Assembly (NCBI RefSeq): GCF_023218935.1
Contig: NZ_JAJIAL010000002.1
DNA length: 64,000 nt
Direction: 5' to 3' (one strand)
From: Fructobacillus cardui
GTDB taxonomy: Bacteria; Bacillota; Bacilli; Lactobacillales; Lactobacillaceae
Part shown: positions 14,943-24,287 of the stretch, in pieces
Layout: every line of letters starts with the position of its first letter
Numbering within the stretch: position 1 is the stretch's first letter
The notes under the pieces: model-generated
Database searches by the model: none
What the model was told of the DNA's origin: nothing
Seen by the model: the letters and a program-made list of their open reading frames with translations, nothing else
Made by a program: the position numbers and the translations under genes

Positions 14943-16568
14943 TTAATCGTACAAAGCTTTCACCTTGGCTTGAATACTGTCCGTGTTAGTAAAGTCATCA
15001 TAAGTGGTGTCCAAACGGTCAACCACACCCTTGGCAGAAACTTCGACGATATGGTTGGCCGTTGTTTCCAAGAACTCGTGGTCATGAGAAGTCATAATAA
15101 CAGAACCCTTAAAGTCTGCAACCGCATCGTTCAATGACTGAATTGATTCCAAATCCAAGTGGTTTGTTGGATCGTCAAGCAACAAAACGTTGGCCTTCAA
15201 CAGCATCAGCTTAGCCAAAACGATTCGAACCTTTTCGCCACCGGACAAAACTTTAATCTGCTTCAAAGCATCATCACCCTTAAAGAGCATTTGGCCAAGC
15301 ATACCACGCAATGACGTGTTATCCTTTTGCTCTTCTTCGGCAAAATCGCGCAACCAATCCAAGATGACCTTTTCCTGGTCGTCGAAGTTATCGTTCAAAT
15401 CCTTAGCCAAGTATGACTGGGTAGTCGTAACGCCCCAAGTAACAGATCCTGTATCGGGCTCCATCGTGCCCGCCAAAATTTGCATCAACGTGGTCGTTGC
15501 TAAATCAGACCGGGACAAGATGGCAATCTTATCGCCAGGACGGCCAGTAAAGGTAATGTTATCCAAAACCTTTTCGCCATCAATCGTCTTAGAGACCCCT
15601 TCAACGCGAACTAAATCATTCCCCAATTCACGGTTCAATGGGAAGGAAATGTAAGGGTACTTACGTGATGAAGGCTTGATATCATCCAAAGTAATCTTAT
15701 CCAACTGCTTCTTACGAGCCGTTGCCTGCTTTGACTTTGAGGCGTTGGCAGAGAATCGTGCCACGAATTCTTGCAGCTGCTTGATTTGCTCTTCCTTCTT
15801 AGCGTTTTGCTGTGAGGCCAGGCGTTGGGCCAATTCAGCTGATTCACGCCAGAAATCGTAGTTTCCAACGAACGGCGTAATCTTACCGTAGTCGACGTCC
15901 AAAATATTCGTTGACACGACGTTCAAGAAGTGACGATCGTGCGAAACAACAATCACGAGGTTTTCAAAGTCAGCCAAGAAGTCTTCCAACCAGGCAATCG
16001 TCTGAACATCCAACCCGTTGGTCGGCTCATCCAAAACCAAGATATCTGGATTACCGAACAAAGCCTGAGCCAACAAAACCTTAACCTTATCGTTTTCAGT
16101 CAAGTCGCCCATCATGCTCTGTTGCATTGATTCGTCGATGCCCAACTTAGTCAGCAGTTGTGCTGCTTCAGTTTCAGCGTTCCAGCCGTCTAACTCTTCA
16201 AATTCGGCAGACAAGTCACCTACACGCACCCCGTCTTCATCTGAAAAATCAGGCTTCGCATAGATGGCGTCCATTTCGGTCTTAACCTGGTAGAGACGTT
16301 CATGCCCCTGGATAACCGTATCCATCACCGTAAAGTCGTCAAAGGCGAAGTGATCCTGCTGTAGAGATGACATCCGGTCGTTATCGCTAATGCTGATGAC
16401 ACCCTCAGTAGGTTCCAATTCCCCCTGAAGCAATTTCAAAAAGGTTGATTTACCGGCACCATTGGCTCCGATAATGCCGTACGTATGGCCGGGGACCAAC
16501 TTTAAGTTAACGTCCTGGTAAAGTTTCTTACCAGAAAATGAAAATGACATATCTGCAACAGTAATCAC
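14943..16568 (-). CDS. ABC-F family ATPase, YkpA/YbiT-like
   Basis: A 541-residue ribosome-associated ABC-F ATPase with two NBDs: Walker A GANGAGKST (about residue 35), signature LTENDKVKV (degenerate, as is usual for the first domain of this group), Walker B ILVLDEPTNGLD; second half with SRSDLATTT in the Walker A position (degenerate), LSGGEKVRI and VLLLDDPTNHLD. The degenerate Walker A and DDPTNHLD are group characteristics of YbiT/YkpA. The start is a GTG at 16568 preceded by GGAGGAAGC; the ORF could extend to a TTG five codons upstream, which lacks a ribosome site. No membrane parts. Confidence 0.88.
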   Translation of the reverse strand: MITVADMSFSFSGKKLYQDVNLKLVPGHTYGIIGANGAGKSTFLKLLQGELEPTEGVISISDNDRMSSLQQDHFAFDDFTVMDTVIQGHERLYQVKTEMDAIYAKPDFSDEDGVRVGDLSAEFEELDGWNAETEAAQLLTKLGIDESMQQSMMGDLTENDKVKVLLAQALFGNPDILVLDEPTNGLDVQTIAWLEDFLADFENLVIVVSHDRHFLNVVSTNILDVDYGKITPFVGNYDFWRESAELAQRLASQQNAKKEEQIKQLQEFVARFSANASKSKQATARKKQLDKITLDDIKPSSRKYPYISFPLNRELGNDLVRVEGVSKTIDGEKVLDNITFTGRPGDKIAILSRSDLATTTLMQILAGTMEPDTGSVTWGVTTTQSYLAKDLNDNFDDQEKVILDWLRDFAEEEQKDNTSLRGMLGQMLFKGDDALKQIKVLSGGEKVRIVLAKLMLLKANVLLLDDPTNHLDLESIQSLNDAVADFKGSVIMTSHDHEFLETTANHIVEVSAKGVVDRLDTTYDDFTNTDSIQAKVKALYD

Positions 16569-16625
16569 GAATGCTTCCTCCAAGGTGGTAAAAAGTAAAA
16601 AAAATTATTCTCTTAGTATTTTAAC

Positions 16626-16655
16626 AGAAAAACGCCCCCTTTTGGGGGGGCGCTT
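16626..16655 (-). terminator. Terminator of the small membrane protein gene
   Basis: GCGCCCCC/GGGGGCG stem on the minus strand followed by TTTTT, 12 bp after the stop at 16667. Confidence 0.8.
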
Positions 16656-16666
16656 TCTTCGATTAT

Positions 16667-17062
16667 TTAAAGATCTTCATAACCGCCATCGATTGGTAAT
16701 AAGTCTTCATCAGGGTCAGACCGCGTATCAGACCAAAAAGTAAAAATCGTCAAAACCAGGTAAAAACCGGCCAAATAATAACCATATTCAGTATCAACCC
16801 AGTCAAAGTACCAAGTAGTCACCACGCCAAAAAGCAGTGGCTGCACAAAAATCCAGTAAAAACGCAGACCGTGCTTGCGAATTTGAGCGCCAAAGTACAA
16901 AGCAAAACCCCCATTTAAGACAAAGCAGAGCCAAAAGACCAGATTAATATCGGACCAGTCAAATTTGTCGGCCACAAATGGCAACAAGACTGCCACGAAA
17001 ATCATGACCAATAAGTTATAAAACCAAGCTGAGTGGTGTAATTTATTTAAAAAATTACGCAT
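16667..17062 (-). CDS. Small integral membrane protein, unknown function
   Basis: A 131-residue protein with four predicted membrane segments (about 16-33, 41-58, 72-86 and 95-110) rich in Phe, Trp and Tyr, and an acidic cytoplasmic-type tail (SDPDEDLLPIDGGYEDL). I do not recognise a named family. The start ATG at 17062 has GAGG 8 nt upstream. It lies downstream of rsmE on the same strand, separated by 95 bp, and ends at its own terminator. Function not proposed. Confidence 0.75.
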   Translation of the reverse strand: MRNFLNKLHHSAWFYNLLVMIFVAVLLPFVADKFDWSDINLVFWLCFVLNGGFALYFGAQIRKHGLRFYWIFVQPLLFGVVTTWYFDWVDTEYGYYLAGFYLVLTIFTFWSDTRSDPDEDLLPIDGGYEDL

Positions 17063-17157
17063 GTAAAAACCTCATTCACAGTGAAATTATTATAACAAAT
17101 TATAGGCTGTTTAGCCAATGAGGGCAAGGTTTTTGACAACCCCGACTCATTTTTCTG

Positions 17158-17901
17158 TTATTTTTCTAATTCTAATAATGTTGATAAAGCGGCTAATGTA
17201 TATAGCGGCGCCGTTTCCGCCCGCAAGATTCGTGGGCCCAAACCGCCTGGACGATAGCCGGCCTCTTGCAAGGTATTAATCTCTTCTTCGGTCAAACCAC
17301 CCTCTGGGCCAAAGACAGCCACAAAGCGTTGGCCGGGCTGGCTGGCTTGCGCCAAGTCAACCAAAGCCGCCTTTTCGCCCTGCTTGGCAGATTCTTCCCA
17401 AGCGACCAATCCCTGATCCTTTTCCAGTGTCAAAACCTCAGCAAAATCAGCAAAGTGGATTTCCGGCACTTTCAGTCGGTGTGATTGTTCGGCAGCACCA
17501 ACCGCTTTGGCTCGCAGTCGTTCTAATTGCTTTGCTTCCTGTTTTTCATTCCAGGAAACGACCGACCGTTCCATCGGCACGAAAAGTAAACGACTCGCCC
17601 CCAATTCGGTTGCCTTCTCAGCCAGCCATTCGTTGCGATCTTTTTTAATGGGTGAAACAACCAGCGTGACCTCAACAGGTAATTCCATCTGCTGGTCAAT
17701 GTCGGCCAGTACCGTAATAGTGGCCTGGTCTTGGCTGATTTCTTCGACTTGGCCAAGCACCAAACGCGATTGGCCATCAAAAAATTCTGCTTTCGTCCCA
17801 ACCTTGGCGCGTAAAACCTTCACCAAGTGCTTAAAAGCTGGCATATCAGCCGTCAGGATGATGTTATTTTGAATGGGTTCTTCTAAAAAGTAACGTTGCA
17901 T
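17158..17901 (-). CDS. rsmE: 16S rRNA (uracil-1498-N3)-methyltransferase
   Basis: A 247-residue SPOUT-class methyltransferase that methylates U1498 in 16S rRNA. N-terminal PUA-like domain (about 1-75: HLVKVLRAKVG), then the knotted SAM-binding domain with the family motifs KATELGASRLLFVPMERSV, FGPEGGLTEEEI and LGPRILRAETAPLYTL. Start ATG at 17901 has AGGAAGAG upstream. It follows prmA by 22 bp on the same strand, the common Firmicute prmA-rsmE pair, so the two are surely co-transcribed. Confidence 0.95.
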   Translation of the reverse strand: MQRYFLEEPIQNNIILTADMPAFKHLVKVLRAKVGTKAEFFDGQSRLVLGQVEEISQDQATITVLADIDQQMELPVEVTLVVSPIKKDRNEWLAEKATELGASRLLFVPMERSVVSWNEKQEAKQLERLRAKAVGAAEQSHRLKVPEIHFADFAEVLTLEKDQGLVAWEESAKQGEKAALVDLAQASQPGQRFVAVFGPEGGLTEEEINTLQEAGYRPGGLGPRILRAETAPLYTLAALSTLLELEK

Positions 17902-17923
17902 CGATTTCTCTTCCTAAAAAAAA

Positions 17924-18814
17924 TCAGTCGTTGATTAAGTCATCTGCCTTTTTGGTAATAAAGGCATGCCAGGTTCCTTGGTTTAAGTGCTGAACGATGG
18001 TTAGTCCGTGGCTTTCCAAGGCCTGTTCAATCGCGGGTTCCACATCATCATAAATTCCTGAAACCAAGAAGTAACCGCCAGCCGTCAGCATCGGCATCAC
18101 TTGAGGAATCAGCGGCGCAATCACATCGGCCAAGATGTTCGCCATAATTAACTCAGACTGGCTCCACTCTTGTGGCACATCCTGCATCAAATCCGACGCA
18201 ATCACGGTGACATCACTAGCAACAGGGTTCAATGCCAAATTAGCTTGAGCCGTTGCCACTGCCTCTTCGTCAATATCAGTCGCCAATACCGAACCAACAC
18301 CCAGGTGCTTGGCAGCCACTGCTAAAACACCCGATCCGGTCCCAACGTCAATCGTTTTTTCACCGCCACGAACAACGGCTTCCAAAGCTTGAATCATCAA
18401 CGAAGTAGTTGGATGAGTACCGGTACCAAAAGCTTGGTCTGGATCCATCACGATTAATTTTTCCTGGTCCTGAACTTTTTGATAGTCTTCCCAAGCAGGC
18501 ACCACCGTAAACCGGTTGGTCACGCGACTGGCATGGTAGTAGTTCTTCCATTCGTTTTCAAAGGTAGTTGAATCCAATCGTTCCTGTGAAATCGGCTGAC
18601 TATTAATGGCCAGTCCCCGCTCAGCAAGGGCCGTTAAACCGGCAATGTAGGTTGCAATCTGATTTTCAAAACCTTCTTGATTAACATCCTGGTAAATGGT
18701 GACCGTGTCCGTCCCCTGCTCGGCACCTTCTGCCCCGAGCGCTACCAAGATCGCAATCACTACATCCTGATTTTCAGCCGGTACCTGCCAGACAACCTTT
18801 TGATACGTAATCAT
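17924..18814 (-). CDS. prmA: Ribosomal protein L11 methyltransferase
   Basis: A 296-residue class I SAM-dependent methyltransferase that trimethylates ribosomal protein L11. SAM site DVGTGSGVLAVAAKHLG (about residues 168-184), the preceding MDPDQAFGTGTHPTT motif specific to PrmA, and the catalytic-site sequence ANILADVI. The N-terminal L11-binding domain occupies roughly the first 60 residues. Ribosome site GAGGAAAA before the ATG. First gene of the prmA-rsmE pair. Confidence 0.95.
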   Translation of the reverse strand: MITYQKVVWQVPAENQDVVIAILVALGAEGAEQGTDTVTIYQDVNQEGFENQIATYIAGLTALAERGLAINSQPISQERLDSTTFENEWKNYYHASRVTNRFTVVPAWEDYQKVQDQEKLIVMDPDQAFGTGTHPTTSLMIQALEAVVRGGEKTIDVGTGSGVLAVAAKHLGVGSVLATDIDEEAVATAQANLALNPVASDVTVIASDLMQDVPQEWSQSELIMANILADVIAPLIPQVMPMLTAGGYFLVSGIYDDVEPAIEQALESHGLTIVQHLNQGTWHAFITKKADDLIND

Positions 18815-18849
18815 CTTTTTCCTCGTTTATTATTCCTGCAACAACTCAA

Positions 18850-18878
18850 ATAAAAACGAGGACCGCTTGGTCCCCGCC
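18850..18878 (-). terminator. Terminator of the oxidoreductase gene
   Basis: Minus strand CGGGGACC and GGTCCTCG with loop AAGC, followed by TTTTTA. Confidence 0.75.
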
Positions 18879-18888
18879 CCAAATCGTG

Positions 18889-20037
18889 TTAATTATTAGC
18901 ATCTGCCATTGTTACTTCAACTGGCGCTACATTATTAGCAACCGTCTGTTCAACCTTATTATTGGCCTCTTCTTCGGCCATATAATCGATAACAACTTTC
19001 CCCACCGTATGGTGACTAGTGACATCCTGATTAGCATGACGCACGTTTTCAACTGATAATCCCTGGTAGACCTTGGTAACGGTTGGGCGAATGCCCCCTT
19101 GGTCCAAAAGGTTGGCGACATCACGCAAAATTTGGCCTTGCTCAGCAAGATTAAAGTTTTCATTGCCACGTGCTAACATAAAGGTCCAAGAAAACGAAGC
19201 AGCTTTACTCTTTAAATCACCTAGGTCAACTGGTAAGGTCGTTTCAACAATCGCTGCAATTGCCCCATAAGGCTTGATGACTGCTGCCATCAAATCCCAA
19301 TAAGCCGTTGTATCCTGCAAATTCGCAATGTAGTCAACCTGGGGGAAATGAATCGCTGTCAACTGTTTTTGCAAGTCTTCATGATAATCAAGGACAAAAT
19401 CAGCCCCCAACTCTCTAACCCAATTTTTGGATTCAGTTGTTCCCGCCGTAGCAAGCACAGTCAATCCAAGGTACTTGGCCATCTGAACCAAAACCGAACC
19501 AACACCACCAGCACCATTGATAATGAGTACTGATTTTCCCTGGGCACTATTCTGCGCCACCGGCAAATGAAAACCGTGGTGCAATACATCATGAGCCGTG
19601 ATGGAAGTCAAGGGCATGGCTGCCGCATCGACATTATCCAAATTCTTTGGTGCCAACGCAATCATGTCGGCCTCAATCACTTGAAACTCGGCATCGGCAC
19701 CAAAGGCGTGTTGCTTACCAGCATAAAAGACGCGGTCACCAACAGAAAAGTCAGTCACGTCCTTACCAACCTCTTCAATCACGCCGACAACATCAAGACC
19801 AAAAACGCGAAAAGCACCGTCCTGACGGTAACCAGCCCGCATCTTCGTGTCGACAGGGTTAACCGCCGTCGCCAAAATCCGAACCAAAACCTCACGGTCG
19901 CCCGGCGTTGGTTTGCGCACTTGCCGTTCAACAAAAGCATCTGCTGCTTCTAAAGACCCATTATGAGTAATACCAATTGCAATCATTTTAGGTTGAAAGT
20001 AGTTGGTTACTTTTTGAAATACAGTTTTTAAGGACAT
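18889..20037 (-). CDS. Zinc-type alcohol dehydrogenase-like / quinone oxidoreductase family protein
   Basis: A 382-residue MDR-superfamily oxidoreductase. Core features: the NPVDTKMRAG substrate-domain motif, GLDVVGVIEEVG, and the NADPH-binding INGAGGVGSVLVQMAKYLG (about residues 172-190). No catalytic-zinc cysteine/histidine set is visible, so it belongs with the zinc-independent quinone oxidoreductases despite the family name. It carries about 16 extra residues before the usual MIAIGITHNG start and about 30 after the usual end; the ribosome site (AAGGAGAGC, 9 nt before the ATG at 20037) supports the long N-terminus. Monocistronic, between prmA and lepA. Confidence 0.85.
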   Translation of the reverse strand: MSLKTVFQKVTNYFQPKMIAIGITHNGSLEAADAFVERQVRKPTPGDREVLVRILATAVNPVDTKMRAGYRQDGAFRVFGLDVVGVIEEVGKDVTDFSVGDRVFYAGKQHAFGADAEFQVIEADMIALAPKNLDNVDAAAMPLTSITAHDVLHHGFHLPVAQNSAQGKSVLIINGAGGVGSVLVQMAKYLGLTVLATAGTTESKNWVRELGADFVLDYHEDLQKQLTAIHFPQVDYIANLQDTTAYWDLMAAVIKPYGAIAAIVETTLPVDLGDLKSKAASFSWTFMLARGNENFNLAEQGQILRDVANLLDQGGIRPTVTKVYQGLSVENVRHANQDVTSHHTVGKVVIDYMAEEEANNKVEQTVANNVAPVEVTMADANN

Positions 20038-20128
20038 TCAGCTACGCTCTCCTTCGAATCGCTTGTACCGTCATTTTAAACTGGATTCCTGATTTTTTCA
20101 AACAAGACCACTCAGAAGGTACCAGAAA

Positions 20129-21982
20129 TTAATTACCACGGGCATACTTTTCATCATCGTCCGTCTGCAAAACAGCCATGAATGCCTCTTGCGGAACAGT
20201 AACCGTTCCCACAGCCTTCATCCTTGCCTTACCACGTTTTTGCTTATCCAAAAGCTTGGCTCGACGATCAGGATCACCCGTATGAATCTTTGAGGTCACA
20301 TCCTTGCGGTAAGCCTTGATGTTTGTTCGGGCCAAAATCTTGTTTCCAATTGCGGCTTGGACTGGAATTTCAAAGTTTTGTCGTGGAATGATTTCCTTCA
20401 ATTTCGAAGTAATCACACGACCGCGTTCTGCCGCAAAATCGCGGTGAACGATAAAGGACAACGCATCGACCTTTTCAGAATTCAAGAGAATATCAATCTT
20501 GACCAAATCAGCTGGGCGATAACCATCGATTTCATAATCCAAGGAAGCATAGCCGCGCGTTGACGATTTCAACTTGTCAAAGAAATTAAAGATGATTTCA
20601 GACAGTGGCAGGTAATACTTAACGTTGACCCGGTTTTCATCAAGGTATTCCATTGTATCGAATTCGCCACGAATACGTTGGGCTAATTCCATCACCGCCC
20701 CAACGTATTCGTTTGGAACCATGATATTGCCATGAATAAATGGTTCTTCAATCATTTTGATTTGTTGACTCTCCGGCAGTTCAGATGGATTTTCAATCAT
20801 CAAGACTTCACCGTCAACCGTCGTGACCCGGTAAGTAACAGATGGTGCCGTTGTTACCAAGTCCAAATCGAACTCACGTTCCAACCGCTCTTGAATAACA
20901 TCCATGTGCAAGAGGCCAAGGAACCCAACTCGGTAACCAAAGCCCAAGGCTTGGGACGTTTCGGGTTCAAAAGTCAGCGCAGCATCATTTAACTGCAACT
21001 TTTCCAACGCTTCTCGTAAGTCACCGTACTTGGCATTATCCGAAGGATATAATCCCGAATAAACCATGGGTGTCATTGGCTGATAACCAGGGAGTGGCTC
21101 ATCAGCCGGATTGTCGACCAGCGTCACCGTATCTCCTGAATGCGTGGTCTGAATGTCCTTAATGGATGCCGTCAAATAGCCAACATCACCAGCCATCAAG
21201 TAATCACGCTTTTGCCCATTCGGTGACATGACACCGACTTCCGTCACTTCGTATTCCGCCCCAGTGTTCATCATTTTCACTCGATCACCAGGTTTGACAA
21301 TCCCTTCACGAACTCGCAAATTGACCACAACGCCACGATAAGCATCGTACTGTGAGTCAAAAATCAAAGCCCGTAATGGCGCCTCAAGGTCACCATCCGG
21401 CGCTGGAAAATCAGAAACAATTCGTTCCAAGAGTTCAGGAATACCGATTCCCTGCTTAGCCGACACTAAAACGGCATCAGAGGCATCGAGACCAATCACG
21501 TCCTCAATTTCGCCCTTGACCTTTTCTGGATCAGCAGCAGGCAAATCGATTTTATTAATAACCGGTAAGATTTCGAGATCATTATCAATCGCCAAATAAA
21601 CGTTGGCTAAAGTTTGAGCTTCCACTCCCTGGGCAGCATCAACCACTAAGATGGCCCCTTCCGCCGCCGCCAAAGACCGTGAAACTTCATAAGAGAAGTC
21701 GACGTGCCCCGGTGTATCAATCAAATGAAAGATATAAGTTTCGCCATCATTGGCCTTGAAATGAACCTCGACCGCATTTAATTTAATGGTAATCCCGCGC
21801 TCCCGTTCCAAATCCATGGTATCCAGCAGCTGGTTTTGCATATCACGTTCGGCCACCGTTTGGGTCTGTTCCAAAATTCGGTCGGCAATCGTCGACTTTC
21901 CGTGGTCGATATGGGCGACAATGGAAAAGTTTCGAATGCGCTTTTGCCGTTCTTTTAATTCTTCTAAAGTAAAATCTGCCAT
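20129..21982 (-). CDS. lepA: Elongation factor 4 (LepA), back-translocating GTPase
   Basis: A 617-residue translational GTPase. The GTP-binding motifs are all present: AHIDHGKST (G1), RGITI (G2), DTPGHVDF (G3), NKIDLP (G4), SAKQGIG (G5). Domains II-V follow, and the LepA-specific C-terminal domain ends with DPDRRAKLLDKQKRGKARMKAVG. Length is standard. Ribosome site GCAGGATA upstream. Likely promoter on the minus strand at 22020-22047 (TTGTTT, 16-nt spacer, TAAAAT). Confidence 0.97.
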   Translation of the reverse strand: MADFTLEELKERQKRIRNFSIVAHIDHGKSTIADRILEQTQTVAERDMQNQLLDTMDLERERGITIKLNAVEVHFKANDGETYIFHLIDTPGHVDFSYEVSRSLAAAEGAILVVDAAQGVEAQTLANVYLAIDNDLEILPVINKIDLPAADPEKVKGEIEDVIGLDASDAVLVSAKQGIGIPELLERIVSDFPAPDGDLEAPLRALIFDSQYDAYRGVVVNLRVREGIVKPGDRVKMMNTGAEYEVTEVGVMSPNGQKRDYLMAGDVGYLTASIKDIQTTHSGDTVTLVDNPADEPLPGYQPMTPMVYSGLYPSDNAKYGDLREALEKLQLNDAALTFEPETSQALGFGYRVGFLGLLHMDVIQERLEREFDLDLVTTAPSVTYRVTTVDGEVLMIENPSELPESQQIKMIEEPFIHGNIMVPNEYVGAVMELAQRIRGEFDTMEYLDENRVNVKYYLPLSEIIFNFFDKLKSSTRGYASLDYEIDGYRPADLVKIDILLNSEKVDALSFIVHRDFAAERGRVITSKLKEIIPRQNFEIPVQAAIGNKILARTNIKAYRKDVTSKIHTGDPDRRAKLLDKQKRGKARMKAVGTVTVPQEAFMAVLQTDDDEKYARGN

Positions 21983-22019
21983 GAATATCCTGCTTTTTTA
22001 GAGTCTGTACTTACTATCC

Positions 22020-22047
22020 ATTTTACAGGAAAACCCTGATGAAACAA
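22020..22047 (-). promoter_or_regulatory. Putative lepA promoter
   Basis: TTGTTT (22042-22047), 16-nt spacer, TAAAAT (22020-22025) on the minus strand, about 38 nt before the lepA ATG. Confidence 0.45.
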
Positions 22048-22166
22048 AGAGGTATTCTGATTTTGCCTTGAAGCTTGAAGCATTAAAAAGGCATCCATCC
22101 GGTCGACCCAACCATCAATCAGCAACACTTCAGCTAATTTTAACGTTTTTCCTAACTTTTATCCAC

Positions 22167-22206
22167 GTAAAAAAAACAGGGAGAAGTTATTCTCACCTGT
22201 TTTATT
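22167..22206 (-). terminator. Terminator of the glyQS operon
   Basis: ACAGGTGAGAA pairs with TTCTCCCTGT (minus strand), followed by eight T, just downstream of glyS. Confidence 0.8.
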
Positions 22207-22229
22207 GCCAAGTTAACTTATAAGTATAC

Positions 22230-24287
22230 TTATTTAATCACAATTTGTTCAATATCCCCCAGGCCAGTAATCAACTTATCCAATGCATTCAACTGCGCAT
22301 AACGATTATTCTTAACTGCCGTCTTCTTGTCGTTAACTAATGTATTCTCAAAATAAGCAGCAATCGGTTCCTGCAAAGCAGCCAGTGCTTGGTACAGTGC
22401 TTCCGCCCCTTGATTTTCCAAGTCGACCAGGTTCAAATCCTTACTTGCTTCATAAAGAGCCTTTTCCTGCTCGTTCTCAAGCAAGCTTGGTTTAACGGCA
22501 GCCTCAATTCGTTCCTTACTTGCCAAGCGACTTACCCGAGACAAAGCTTCCATCACATCGCGGAAGTTAGCATCTTTGGCGTGTTTTGCCAAGGCCTCTG
22601 TTCGATCAGCCACGTAAACCAAATCACCAGTTACTACGTTGGCCGTTCCAGCCGAAACAATGTCCGAGCGAACACCGGCATCTGCGGCCTGCTTCTTGAC
22701 ACGGTCCGTCAAGAATGTAATTACCTGTGCCAAATCAGTATCGGCTACGTCCTTGTTCTGGTCCTTAAAGTTCGCCAAGACGGACAACAAATCTAAGTGC
22801 CAGTCGTGTGCTTCCAGTGTTCGCACAACTCCAGTTGCTGCTCGACGCAAGCCATAAGGGTCGTTGGCACCTGATGGAATCAAATCAGCCGCAAAAAAGG
22901 TCACGATAGAATCGAGCTTATCGGCAACCGCCAGCACCGCCCCAATTTTTGAATCAGCGACTTCATCAGTGGCTGAAGTTGGCAAATAGTGCTCCAAAAT
23001 CGCGTGAGCAACGACGTCATTTTCACCAAAGAGCTTGGCGTAATGCTCACCCATCACACCCTGTAATTCGTCAAATTCACCGACCATACCGGTCATCAAA
23101 TCGAACTTATAAATTTCAGTAGCCCGGTTCAAATCAGACAACTCTTCATATGACAGACCCAGTGCCTGGCCTAATTGGCCAGCCAAAGCCCGTACACGAA
23201 CCATGTGTTCGTAGACAGTACCAATCTTCTCATGGAAGACCAGCTTCTTCACGCGGTCCATGTAGTCGTCAATCGACTTTTGTTGGTCTTCCTGGTAAAA
23301 GAAGACCGCATCTTCCAACCGAGCAACCAAAACCTTTTCGTTTCCAGCCACAACATTGGCCAAGTTCTCTTCATTTCCATTGCGAACAGAAAGGAAGTGT
23401 GGCAACAATTCACCCTGATCATCCGTTACAAAGAAGAAGCGCTGGTGGTCACGCATCGAGGTTACCAAGACTTCCTTTGGCAAATCCAAGTACTTTTGGT
23501 CAAACTTACCGGCAAAGGCCGTTGGCCACTCAACGATGTTGTTAACTTCTTCCAAAAGGTCTTGTGCCTGATCAGTCGTCAAATCCAAGTCCCAGTTTTG
23601 GTCCTGGGCAATCTTTTCCAACTGTGCTTGAATGGTTGACTTACGCTTGGCTGCATCAGCCATAACAAAGGCGTCTTGCAACGTCTGCTCGTAATCAGTG
23701 GCACTCGGAATCGTCACGTTTTCCGTTGATAGGAAGCGGTGACCACGAGTTGTTTGACCTGTTTGAACGTCCAAAACAGAAAAATCAACCACATTCTGGC
23801 CCAAAAGTGCTACTAACCAGCGGATTGGACGGATGTAAGAGAAGCTATGATTGCCCCACTTCATGTAAGTTGAGAAGGTCATTTTTTCAACAACTTCAGT
23901 GCCCAACTTTGCCAAAATTTCAGCAGCTGGCACACCAGCAATTTCAGTTTTGGCCCACAAGTAGCCATCTTTTTCAATCAAGGCTTCCGGTGTGATCTTC
24001 TGTCCACGGGCAAATCCCTGAGCAGCCTTTGACCAGTCACCATTTTCGTCCTTGGCACGATCAACGGCTGGGCCACGCTTCTCTTCCTCAACAGCCTTTG
24101 AACCGGCTGCCAAGCCAGTCAACTCAACAGCCAAGCGCCGTGGCGTTGAAAATGGCTTCATTTCTTCATAATCGAGTCGGTGTTCGTCTAAGAAATCAGA
24201 AACGCGGTCAACTAACTGCTTTTCAGAACTCGTTACCAAGTGGGCTGGCATTTCTTCCAAACCAATTTCTAAAATAAAATCTGCCAT
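22230..24287 (-). CDS. glyS: Glycyl-tRNA synthetase beta subunit
   Basis: A 685-residue beta subunit of the heterotetrameric glycyl-tRNA synthetase. The N-terminal LEIGLEEMPA motif, the VTSMRDHQRFF segment, the HD-like region around GMVGEFDELQGVMGEHYA and the C-terminal tRNA-binding helical domain are all typical. Its ATG overlaps the glyQ stop (TAATG), and the ribosome site AAGGAGGATC lies inside the end of glyQ, so the subunits are translationally coupled. Confidence 0.97.
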   Translation of the reverse strand: MADFILEIGLEEMPAHLVTSSEKQLVDRVSDFLDEHRLDYEEMKPFSTPRRLAVELTGLAAGSKAVEEEKRGPAVDRAKDENGDWSKAAQGFARGQKITPEALIEKDGYLWAKTEIAGVPAAEILAKLGTEVVEKMTFSTYMKWGNHSFSYIRPIRWLVALLGQNVVDFSVLDVQTGQTTRGHRFLSTENVTIPSATDYEQTLQDAFVMADAAKRKSTIQAQLEKIAQDQNWDLDLTTDQAQDLLEEVNNIVEWPTAFAGKFDQKYLDLPKEVLVTSMRDHQRFFFVTDDQGELLPHFLSVRNGNEENLANVVAGNEKVLVARLEDAVFFYQEDQQKSIDDYMDRVKKLVFHEKIGTVYEHMVRVRALAGQLGQALGLSYEELSDLNRATEIYKFDLMTGMVGEFDELQGVMGEHYAKLFGENDVVAHAILEHYLPTSATDEVADSKIGAVLAVADKLDSIVTFFAADLIPSGANDPYGLRRAATGVVRTLEAHDWHLDLLSVLANFKDQNKDVADTDLAQVITFLTDRVKKQAADAGVRSDIVSAGTANVVTGDLVYVADRTEALAKHAKDANFRDVMEALSRVSRLASKERIEAAVKPSLLENEQEKALYEASKDLNLVDLENQGAEALYQALAALQEPIAAYFENTLVNDKKTAVKNNRYAQLNALDKLITGLGDIEQIVIK